Made by a program: the position numbers and the translations under genes. From positions 1-6,406 of the forward strand of contig JAEZHX010000029.1 of the NCBI GenBank assembly GCA_023436765.1: a stretch of DNA of 6,406 nt, written 5' to 3'. How positions within the stretch are numbered: position 1 is the first letter of the stretch; the number at the start of each line of letters is the position of its first letter. Under the pieces are notes generated by a model. That model ran no database searches. It was not told the DNA's origin and saw only the letters and a list, made by a program, of their open reading frames with translations. Shown one piece after another: positions 1 to 5,862 of the stretch. Source of the stretch: Bacillota bacterium (GTDB lineage Bacteria > Bacillota > Clostridia > Lachnospirales > Lachnospiraceae).

Positions 1-2342
1 GGAATATACGACCAGTCGGCGCGGTTAAGTCCATAACCGACTGTAGCCGATTTAACGCCTACTCCTGATGCAAAGGACATCGTATTGGAACCGGGATGAC
101 AGCCCAGAACGAAGTTTAACGTATTGAAAATCATTTCAGGCTCGAAAATATCAGGATACTCCTTATTCAGATAATAATACTCGAAGCCCAGTCTCTGGAT
201 CCCCCAGCCCGCTCCCCAGATATGCGGGCGATACGGTATCCCGTATGGCGTTTCGGCACTCAACCGCTCATACTGTTCTTTCAAGGCCGGTAACGCATCC
301 CGGATGGCTTTCGTGAAACCGGCATCGTTCAACATATTCTCAGCCCGTACCACAAACCAGCCTGTTTTATCTATTGTCTCTACGATATACTCTGTCTCCG
401 AGAGTATAAAGTCTTTATATTCCTGCTCCCCTGTTGTAAGCAGTAATTCTACAGCAGCTTGAATTTTAGCCACTCTGGCTCGGCCGGTCCCATCCGTTAC
501 TTTGTAGATCTCACGGGCTGCCTGTAAGGCCTGGATACTTAAGGGATTATTGAACCCCTTCAATGCCCGGGATGCAGCAGCCAGATGGGCTGCAGTTGTC
601 AGTTCTCTGGGCGGATTATCTTCGGTAAATACGATACGGTCGTCAGCATTTCCTTTGATACCGTCTGTCATGACAGCGCTGTCGCCAAGGTGGACGTATT
701 GCCTCAGATCGTTTTCAATCATTCCCCGATAAAGCCGTCCCAAGGCCTGGTACCCACCTACTACGGATAAGACTCCGTGCTCGATCTGCTGCAATATGTC
801 ATTTTTACCGTCAGGCTGGTGAATCTCAGTGATTCGTCTGTCCTGGTCGATGGCCGTCACATCGTAATAGACCTGAAAGGCTTCATAAGCCAGGGTCAGG
901 ATATAGAATTCACCGGACTGTGATTCCACACGAAGATCAAAATCCCCCGCATCATGCCAGCCACCAATATTTAATCCCGGAACGTGTTCGCCCGGTTTGT
1001 ATTTGGTCAGTGTGGAAGGCCCTTGCTCATAGCCATCAAAATGGTTATAATTCACCGGTGCCATTCTGGCATCATCATCATGGCACAGCCCATGCCATAC
1101 ACGGTATTTCTCATTAACTCTCATATGGCACATCTGAACAGGAAGAAAATACTCCAATACCGGCTGCCAAACTCCCCGGTCGTAAACATCACCGGCGATG
1201 CGGAAAATGGAGGACTCCGAAGAACCGTAACGAATTCTATAAAGCCCCTCCTCCCTGATATCCGTAAAATCAAATTTTAGATAGCTGTAGCGGAGAAACC
1301 TGCCCCACTGATGTCCGGCTGCCGAAAGGACCTGTTTTTCTCCGGTCTCTGTTATTTTATAGAGGATTGGTTTCTCAAATTTGCTTTCCCGCTCGTCCAG
1401 CTCGATGATAGCTACCTTCGTTTGCTTAGGATGGTATCCCACCTGAGAGGTTTGAACGACAGCAGGATAGCTCCAGTCTTCTACTACGTTCGGCCTGATC
1501 ATCCACTCAATTGCCTGTTCTGTAGCTCCTGCCGGTACTTCACTGCTGAGCACAAACCAGCCGTTGTTGTGGTTTAAGCGACCATCATACAGCTTAAGCT
1601 CCGCCCCCATACTTTCTATAGTAAAGCGATTATAAGGGTCATCAGGGCGTACTGTAAAGCGCTTTCCAACGGCATAAGGCTCGGCAATCATGTCATCAGC
1701 GATCATCGGATTGTATCCATTGTTATCCCCTGTCAAATGTTTAATCTCTGCCTTCGCATCGGGTTCTTTGAAATTACCTACATGCAAATAATTGGTGGGT
1801 TGAGTTAGGACCGGACCGTTTGGCTGTTCCGGGAAGAGGCCCTGCTTGTGATCCATGATCCAGGGCTTTCCGAACAACGCTCCCGGAAACAGCTCCAGAT
1901 TAAAGCATAGCTTGCCGACCAGCCAATCCGGAATTGGCCTGTCCAGATCTATCGTAACCTTAACGGCGTTCTCTTCTCCTCTTACTATTACCTTATAATG
2001 AAATTGAAAATCCGGATAGATCATCGGATTAAAGCCTTTTAGGTGCCTCGCGGTATTCGGAAAGCTCAAGGATGTAGTAATCGTATTCGTCTCAGGATCC
2101 AGTTCGCGTAGCTCCTGCTTCGGTACCGGCTGCCATTGTCCGGGCGTCTGTTCAAATCGCAGATCGCCGTTGGTTGCGATGCGGTTGCCGTGCATAATGA
2201 TACTGACGCCGGATTGATGTCCTTCGGGATAAATATCGTCGAAGGCCATCACATTCACACCCTTATTCTGAAAATAGCCTAATGTGTCATGTAGTTGAAA
2301 CCCCTGCGCCCGGCAGGCTGTATTCCTTATTTTTTTATCCAT
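1..2342 (-). CDS. Glycoside hydrolase family 9 protein (cellulase-like), 3' end cut by window edge
   Basis: The minus-strand frame is open for 780 codons with no stop or frameshift and leaves the window before its end. Residues about 1-290 are a beta-rich region I cannot assign. Residues about 294-385 look like the Ig-like CelD_N domain (TSQVGYHPKQTKVAI). The (alpha/alpha)6 GH9 catalytic domain follows, with YRVWHG and CHDDDA near 420, GGWHDAGDFD at 460-469 (Asp464 and Asp467 match the water-activating aspartates of GH9) and VLGCHPGSNTMSF at 745-757. The catalytic glutamate near the C terminus lies outside the window, so the full protein is probably some tens of residues longer. GH9 enzymes cleave beta-glucan-type bonds by inversion. 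The N terminus (MDKKIRNTACRAQGF) has no signal peptide, so a cytoplasmic role on imported oligosaccharides is inferred. The start is supported by AGGAG five bases upstream and an in-frame stop at 2361-2363. The family is certain; the substrate is not. Confidence 0.93.
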   Translation of the reverse strand, partial: MDKKIRNTACRAQGFQLHDTLGYFQNKGVNVMAFDDIYPEGHQSGVSIIMHGNRIATNGDLRFEQTPGQWQPVPKQELRELDPETNTITTSLSFPNTARHLKGFNPMIYPDFQFHYKVIVRGEENAVKVTIDLDRPIPDWLVGKLCFNLELFPGALFGKPWIMDHKQGLFPEQPNGPVLTQPTNYLHVGNFKEPDAKAEIKHLTGDNNGYNPMIADDMIAEPYAVGKRFTVRPDDPYNRFTIESMGAELKLYDGRLNHNNGWFVLSSEVPAGATEQAIEWMIRPNVVEDWSYPAVVQTSQVGYHPKQTKVAIIELDERESKFEKPILYKITETGEKQVLSAAGHQWGRFLRYSYLKFDFTDIREEGLYRIRYGSSESSIFRIAGDVYDRGVWQPVLEYFLPVQMCHMRVNEKYRVWHGLCHDDDARMAPVNYNHFDGYEQGPSTLTKYKPGEHVPGLNIGGWHDAGDFDLRVESQSGEFYILTLAYEAFQVYYDVTAIDQDRRITEIHQPDGKNDILQQIEHGVLSVVGGYQALGRLYRGMIENDLRQYVHLGDSAVMTDGIKGNADDRIVFTEDNPPRELTTAAHLAAASRALKGFNNPLSIQALQAAREIYKVTDGTGRARVAKIQAAVELLLTTGEQEYKDFILSETEYIVETIDKTGWFVVRAENMLNDAGFTKAIRDALPALKEQYERLSAETPYGIPYRPHIWGAGWGIQRLGFEYYYLNKEYPDIFEPEMIFNTLNFVLGCHPGSNTMSFASGVGVKSATVGYGLNRADWSYI

Positions 2343-2347
2343 AATAG

Positions 2348-2352
2348 CTCCT
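2348..2352 (-). promoter_or_regulatory. Ribosome binding site of the GH9 gene
   Basis: The minus strand reads AGGAG, then CTATT, then ATG. This is a strong Shine-Dalgarno sequence with five-base spacing, and it fixes the start at 2342. Confidence 0.85.
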
Positions 2353-2384
2353 ATCTCAGCTCAGCATAACAAGTCACTATATGA

Positions 2385-2393
2385 ATTATAGCA
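2385..2393 (-). promoter_or_regulatory. Extended -10 promoter for the GH9 gene
   Basis: The minus strand reads TGCTATAAT: a perfect TATAAT with the TGn extension. No good -35 hexamer is visible 16-18 bases upstream, which is acceptable for extended -10 promoters. Transcription would start near 2378, giving a leader of about 35 bases. The element lies inside a near-palindrome at 2377-2391 (CTATA arms around TGAAT). Confidence 0.6.
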
Positions 2394-2444
2394 AATTACC
2401 CTGTCCGGGCAGAATATACTATCTTATTCATTTCATGTGTTATA

Positions 2445-2453
2445 TGTTATAAT
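2445..2453 (+). promoter_or_regulatory. Extended -10 promoter for lacZ
   Basis: The plus strand reads TGTTATAAT: a perfect TATAAT with the TGn extension. The -35 region (around 2424-2430, TTATTCA) is poor. Transcription would start near 2460, giving a leader of about 58 bases. It lies back to back with the GH9 promoter, about 55 bases away, so one regulator could act on both genes. Confidence 0.6.
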
Positions 2454-2465
2454 TCATCTATAGAT

Positions 2466-2473
2466 CAACGTTG
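2466..2473 (+). promoter_or_regulatory. Palindrome CAACGTTG, possible operator
   Basis: This is a perfect 8-bp palindrome centred on CG, just downstream of the predicted lacZ transcription start. LacI-family repressors bind palindromes with a central CG, and this position would suit roadblock repression. It does not fit the CcpA cre consensus. The role is an inference from shape and position only. Confidence 0.3.
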
Positions 2474-2495
2474 GTATCAATACTGATGATACAAC
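2470..2495 (+). other. Imperfect stem-loop in the lacZ leader
   Basis: GTTGGTATC (2470-2478) can pair with GATACAAC (2488-2495), with one bulged G and a nine-base loop. It ends two bases before the Shine-Dalgarno region. It overlaps the CAACGTTG palindrome, so the DNA-level and RNA-level readings compete. There is no T-run, so it is not a terminator. Confidence 0.3.
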
Positions 2496-2497
2496 AG

Positions 2498-2506
2498 AAG
2501 GAGAGG
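2498..2506 (+). promoter_or_regulatory. Ribosome binding site of lacZ, double and widely spaced
   Basis: AAGGAGAGG contains two overlapping Shine-Dalgarno cores. AAGGAG ends 14 bases before the ATG and GAGAGG ends 11 bases before it, so the spacing is longer than usual. There is no ATG, GTG or TTG in frame between here and the in-frame stop at 2461, which leaves 2518 as the start. Confidence 0.7.
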
Positions 2507-2517
2507 TAAAAACGAAA

Positions 2518-5500
2518 ATGAAATTTGTATACAACGCCCCTGTAAATGGATATCCCGATTGGAACAATAATCCCGAGATCACCCATATAAACTCTGTGGA
2601 TGCACATGCAACGTTTGTGCCGTTTGATACGATAGAAGAGGCACGAAAAGTTGATCGCAGCTTATCCCGGTATTTTATGCCCCTAAATGGATTATGGAAG
2701 TTTAGCTTTGCTGAGAATGCCGAGAAAAGAATTGCTGATTTTTACGAAACCAAGTATGACTGCAGCTCCTGGAAGGAGATTCCGGTGCCCTCAAACTGGC
2801 AGCTGGAAGGCTATGATTATCCGCAATACACCAATGTAGTTTATCCCTGGAGTGAAAGGGAGCAGCTGGTACCTCCTTTTGCACCTACAATATATAATCC
2901 CGTAGGTTCTTATATACGTTATTTTACTGTGCCGGGAGACTGGAACGGACAGCCTGTATACCTAAGCTTCCAGGGTGTGGAGTCTGCTTTTTATGCATGG
3001 GTGAATGGGGAGCTGGTTGGCTTCAGTAAGGATACCTTCTCTCCCTCTGAGTTTGATATCACTCCCTACCTGATTGAGGGTGAAAACAAGCTTGCTGTAG
3101 AAGTCTACAGATGGTGTGATGCCAGCTGGCTGGAGGATCAGGACTTCTGGAGGCTGAGTGGGATTTTCAGAGAGGTCTATCTCTATTCCACTCCGAAGCA
3201 GCATATCCATGATTTCTTTGTAATAACAGAGCTGGATCATGACTACAGGAATTCAGCTTTAGATATCAGTGTGAAATTAGCTGACTGTGATCTCCGCGAG
3301 GACAACCAGGTAACAGTCGAGCTCCATCTGTTTGATAAGACCGGGAAATCCGTTTTGAATGCCCCGGTTAGCTTAAATGTGGACTTATCGGGTAAAATGG
3401 TGAGGGATGCCCGACTAACCTCCCGGGTGGATAATCCCTTAAAATGGAGTGCGGAGCATCCCAACCTATATACCCTGGTGCTTGCCTTAAAAAACCGGGA
3501 GGGCTCTCTGATAGAGGCCGTTAGCACCAGGATCGGCTTTCGGAGGTTTGAAATCAAGGATGGACTCATGAAAATCAATGGCCAGCGGATCGTATTGAAA
3601 GGTGTCAACCGCCATGAATTCAGCAGCGTTAAGGGACGTGCCATTGGCAGGGAAGAAATGCTTACCGATATCGCATTGATGAAGAGACATAATATCAATG
3701 CAGTACGTACTTCCCATTACCCAAATCAGCCGCTCTGGTATGACCTCTGTGATGAATATGGCATCTACGTGATCGATGAGACGAATCTTGAGACCCATGG
3801 CACCTGGGGCTATACTCAAACAGAGGAAGAAGACCGTAACATTCCCGGAAGTAAGGCTTGTTGGACCGATGCTGTTCTAGACAGGGCAAATTCGATGTTT
3901 CAAAGGGATAAGAATCACCCATCCGTTATCATCTGGTCCCTTGGAAATGAATCCTTCGGTGGTGAGAACTTTATTAAAATGCATGACTTCTTCAGAGCAG
4001 TGGATCCTACCCGTATTGTTCATTATGAAGGTGTCATTCATTACAGAAAATATGAAGCCGCATCTGATATTGAAAGCTGGATGTATGCAAACCCCAGGGA
4101 GCTCGAAGCCTATGCCCTCAACATAAATAATAAAAAACCATATATCCTATGTGAATACAGTCATTCCATGGGTAATTCCACCGGCAATCTCTTCAAATAT
4201 ACGGATTTATTTGATCAATATCCGATTCTGCAGGGCGGCTTCATCTGGGATTGGATCGATCAGGCCATCCTTACGAAAACCCCCGAGGGCAGAGCTTACC
4301 TGGCATATGGTGGTGATTTCGGCGATACGCCCAATGATGGTAATTTCTGCGGAGACGGTATCATATTTGCAGACAGAACAGTATCCCCTAAGCTATATGA
4401 AGTAAAAAAATGCTATCAGAATGTAAGGTTTATTTCTGAGGATTTATCACAGGGCAAGATTAAAATTGAAAACAAACACTTATTTACAAACTTAAATGAG
4501 TATGAATTTATCTGGCAAGTGTATTGTAACGGTGACCTTATCAACCAGGGTAACGATGAGATTGATCTGCCCCCCGGCTGCTCAACTGTGGTAAGGATAC
4601 CCTTTGGAGATTTAAAGTCCTCCGGAATGGCAGAGGAATTCTTCTTAAACTTAGGTTTTGTCTTAAAGCAGGATACCCTATGGGCCGATCAAGGCTACGA
4701 AATGTCCTTTGAGCAGTTTAAGCTACCTGTAAGGATTGAAGTAAATACGGAAGCAGCTCCTCAGACAGCCGAGCTAAGCGCTTCGGAAAATAATCATCTT
4801 CTGACGATATCCGGTACCACCTTTACTGTTGCTTTTGATACAGAGAACGGTACTCTCTGTTCTTATCGATACAAGGGAATGGAGCTGATAAAGGAAGGAC
4901 CTGCTCCAAGCTTCTGGAGGGCTTTTACAGACAATGACAGAGGATCCGGACTTCCAAACAGATGCAAGACCTGGCGAAATAGCGGAAAATCAAGAAAACT
5001 TTTGAATTTCTCAAAAGAATTTGGTAAAGCTAAGGTGATTGTAACTTTCTATTTTGAAATACCAACCACACAGATTTCCTACTGTAATGTGGTTTATACC
5101 GCTTACGGAGATGGACGAATTAACGTAGACCAAGAGCTATTCCCCGGTGCAGATCTTCCTGAAATCCCTGAAGTAGGTATGCTTTTCACGCTTGATCAGG
5201 CCTATGATAACCTTAGCTGGTATGGGAAGGGACCCCACGAGAATTATTGGGACAGAGCTTCCGGGGCAAAGGTCGGCATCTATTCCGGCAAGGTTAAGGA
5301 TCAGATGACTCCCTATTTGAGGCCTCAGGAATGTGGGAATAAGACCGAAGTAAGGTGGGCTCGGTTGACCAATGACCAAGGAATGGGTATCGAGATCAAA
5401 GGCTTGCCTCTTGTCGAGATCAATGCTTTACCTTATACTCCTTATGAGCTGGAGGAAACGGATCACCATCATAAGCTGCCTACCAGTGACAGGATTGTTG

Positions 5501-5628
5501 TAAGGGTGAATTATAAGCAAATGGGTGTCGGCGGAGATGACACCTGGGGTGCCAGGACCCATCCGGAATTTACCCTGTATGCCAACAGAACCTACAGCTA
5601 TCGCTACTCCATGAGGGGAATCGGCTAA
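2518..5628 (+). CDS. lacZ: Beta-galactosidase, LacZ type, glycoside hydrolase family 2
   Basis: This 1036-residue protein hydrolyses terminal beta-D-galactosides such as lactose with retention, in the cytoplasm. It has the five-domain LacZ layout: sugar-binding jelly roll (about 50-220), Ig-like domain (about 225-335), TIM barrel (about 340-625), second Ig-like domain (about 635-735) and the C-terminal small-chain domain (about 757-1033). Visible catalytic parts are the acid/base Glu478 in WSLGNES, the nucleophile Glu546 in CEYSHSMGNS, magnesium ligands Glu425 and His427 in DETNLETHG, His366 and His400 matching E. coli His357 and His391, Trp577 in FIWDWID, and Trp1010 in GVGGDDTW, matching E. 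coli Trp999. The length is close to E. coli LacZ (1024 residues). Asp613 stands where E. coli has the sodium ligand Asn604. There is no signal peptide. It is transcribed away from the GH9 gene; no lacI or permease is in view. True activity may favour galactosides other than lactose. Confidence 0.97.
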   Translation: MKFVYNAPVNGYPDWNNNPEITHINSVDAHATFVPFDTIEEARKVDRSLSRYFMPLNGLWKFSFAENAEKRIADFYETKYDCSSWKEIPVPSNWQLEGYDYPQYTNVVYPWSEREQLVPPFAPTIYNPVGSYIRYFTVPGDWNGQPVYLSFQGVESAFYAWVNGELVGFSKDTFSPSEFDITPYLIEGENKLAVEVYRWCDASWLEDQDFWRLSGIFREVYLYSTPKQHIHDFFVITELDHDYRNSALDISVKLADCDLREDNQVTVELHLFDKTGKSVLNAPVSLNVDLSGKMVRDARLTSRVDNPLKWSAEHPNLYTLVLALKNREGSLIEAVSTRIGFRRFEIKDGLMKINGQRIVLKGVNRHEFSSVKGRAIGREEMLTDIALMKRHNINAVRTSHYPNQPLWYDLCDEYGIYVIDETNLETHGTWGYTQTEEEDRNIPGSKACWTDAVLDRANSMFQRDKNHPSVIIWSLGNESFGGENFIKMHDFFRAVDPTRIVHYEGVIHYRKYEAASDIESWMYANPRELEAYALNINNKKPYILCEYSHSMGNSTGNLFKYTDLFDQYPILQGGFIWDWIDQAILTKTPEGRAYLAYGGDFGDTPNDGNFCGDGIIFADRTVSPKLYEVKKCYQNVRFISEDLSQGKIKIENKHLFTNLNEYEFIWQVYCNGDLINQGNDEIDLPPGCSTVVRIPFGDLKSSGMAEEFFLNLGFVLKQDTLWADQGYEMSFEQFKLPVRIEVNTEAAPQTAELSASENNHLLTISGTTFTVAFDTENGTLCSYRYKGMELIKEGPAPSFWRAFTDNDRGSGLPNRCKTWRNSGKSRKLLNFSKEFGKAKVIVTFYFEIPTTQISYCNVVYTAYGDGRINVDQELFPGADLPEIPEVGMLFTLDQAYDNLSWYGKGPHENYWDRASGAKVGIYSGKVKDQMTPYLRPQECGNKTEVRWARLTNDQGMGIEIKGLPLVEINALPYTPYELEETDHHHKLPTSDRIVVRVNYKQMGVGGDDTWGARTHPEFTLYANRTYSYRYSMRGIG

Positions 5629-5653
5629 ATGATTTTTACATACAGTAAATAAG

Positions 5654-5687
5654 ACCTATTGTCGACTTCTGCTCTATGCAGATAGGT
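5654..5687 (+). terminator. Weak hairpin after lacZ, possible terminator
   Basis: ACCTAT (5654-5659) pairs with ATAGGT (5682-5687). An inner stem CTGC/GCAG (5669-5672 with 5678-5681) has a five-base loop and stacks directly on the right arm; nine bases bulge on the left. Only a short T stretch follows (GATTTC), so it is a poor intrinsic terminator. LacZ transcripts may read through into the riboswitch. Confidence 0.3.
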
Positions 5688-5706
5688 GATTTCATAGTAA
5701 AATTTA

Positions 5707-5712
5707 TATGAT
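5707..5712 (+). promoter_or_regulatory. Possible -10 box for the riboswitch transcript
   Basis: TATGAT matches five of six bases of TATAAT and would start transcription near 5719, at the 5' edge of the aptamer. No convincing -35 hexamer is visible. A second candidate, TACAAT at 5714-5719, would start inside the aptamer and is less likely. Confidence 0.3.
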
Positions 5713-5718
5713 ATACAA

Positions 5719-5794
5719 TATTGGCAAACTTACTGAAAAGTAACGACGCAAAGCTATAGGGCCTAATCTGAAAAGAATGGCAGCCAGTTGCACC
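5719..5794 (+). promoter_or_regulatory. Cyclic-di-GMP-I riboswitch aptamer (GEMM-I)
   Basis: The conserved core is present in order: GGCAAAC (5723-5729), a P2 hairpin TTACT-GAAA-AGTAA (5730-5743), GACGCAAAGC (5745-5754), GGGCCTAAT (5759-5767), a small TCT-GAAA-AGA hairpin (5767-5776), AATGGCAGCC (5776-5785) and GTTGC (5787-5791). The P2 GAAA loop and the CCTAAT/AATGG segments of P3 match the tetraloop and receptor that dock in this class. By alignment with the Vibrio cholerae Vc2 aptamer, the ligand-contacting G20, A47 and C92 correspond to G5724, A5751 and C5791, all kept. The G at position 20 argues for c-di-GMP, since cGAMP-sensing relatives carry A there. P1 is weak: after C5791 there is an extra A5792 and little further pairing. 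The aptamer lies just upstream of a GGDEF-family gene, a known target type for this class. Confidence 0.9.
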
Positions 5795-5813
5795 TTATCG
5801 ATTCTTATCGATT
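5794..5813 (+). repeat. Perfect tandem decamer CTTATCGATT x2
   Basis: Two adjacent identical copies lie at 5794-5803 and 5804-5813, directly after the aptamer. Each copy contains the self-complementary ATCGAT, so the pair can fold into a six-base-pair stem (5797-5802 with 5807-5812) with a TCTT loop. It may act as a spacer or switching helix in the expression platform; that role is inferred. Confidence 0.8.
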
Positions 5814-5817
5814 AGTT

Positions 5818-5839
5818 CTTGTGCTTATAGCGTCACAAG
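5818..5839 (+). promoter_or_regulatory. Expression-platform hairpin of the riboswitch
   Basis: CTTGTG (5818-5823) pairs perfectly with CACAAG (5834-5839) around a ten-base loop. No T-run follows, so transcription termination is unlikely and control at translation is more plausible. The loop bases 5824-5831 (CTTATAGC) can form an eight-pair helix, including one G-U, with aptamer bases 5753-5760 (GCTATAGG). Confidence 0.5.
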
Positions 5840-5848
5840 CCAGAAAGC

Positions 5849-5853
5849 GGGGG
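5849..5853 (+). promoter_or_regulatory. Ribosome binding site of the GGDEF-family gene, possibly masked
   Basis: GGGGG can pair with the CCUCC of 16S rRNA using one G-U pair and stands nine bases before the ATG at 5863. The adjoining GGCT (5852-5855) can pair with AGCC (5838-5841), which would hide part of this site. It is weaker than the two AGGAG-type sites elsewhere in the window. Confidence 0.5.
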
Positions 5854-5862
5854 CTAGTTAAT

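Noticed and set aside
550..1577. Several short plus-strand open frames of 60-98 codons between 550 and 1577
   Set aside because: They lie opposite the unbroken GH9 frame, lack ribosome binding sites and show no family motifs; they are shadows of the minus-strand gene.
2460..2478. CcpA catabolite-response (cre) site around CAACGTTG
   Set aside because: The bases flanking the central CG do not fit the cre consensus (it requires TG..AA before the CG), so only a generic operator was proposed.
2343..2517. A small gene or regulatory RNA in the divergent intergenic region
   Set aside because: No open frame with a ribosome binding site and no structured RNA motif beyond the short leader stem; the space is fully used by two promoters and leaders.
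2702..3922. Minus-strand open frames of 60-151 codons inside lacZ, including one of 151 codons at 3243-3698
   Set aside because: They are antisense to the conserved LacZ coding sequence, have low-complexity shadow-like translations and no recognisable domain.
3941..4405. Plus-strand frames of 61 and 84 codons overlapping the TIM barrel of LacZ
   Set aside because: Out-of-frame shadows across catalytic motifs of LacZ; no ribosome binding sites.
5137..5379. Minus-strand frame of 80 codons inside the LacZ C-terminal domain
   Set aside because: Antisense to the conserved small-chain domain; no support as a gene.
5719..5794. cGAMP-sensing (GEMM-Ib) variant rather than a c-di-GMP aptamer
   Set aside because: The base aligned with Vc2 G20 is G (5724), as in c-di-GMP sensors; the cGAMP group typically has A there. 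Only binding tests could fully exclude it.
5818..5839. CTTGTG/CACAAG hairpin as an intrinsic terminator of the riboswitch
   Set aside because: The stem is only six pairs with a ten-base loop, and the following bases (CCAGAAAG) contain no T-run.
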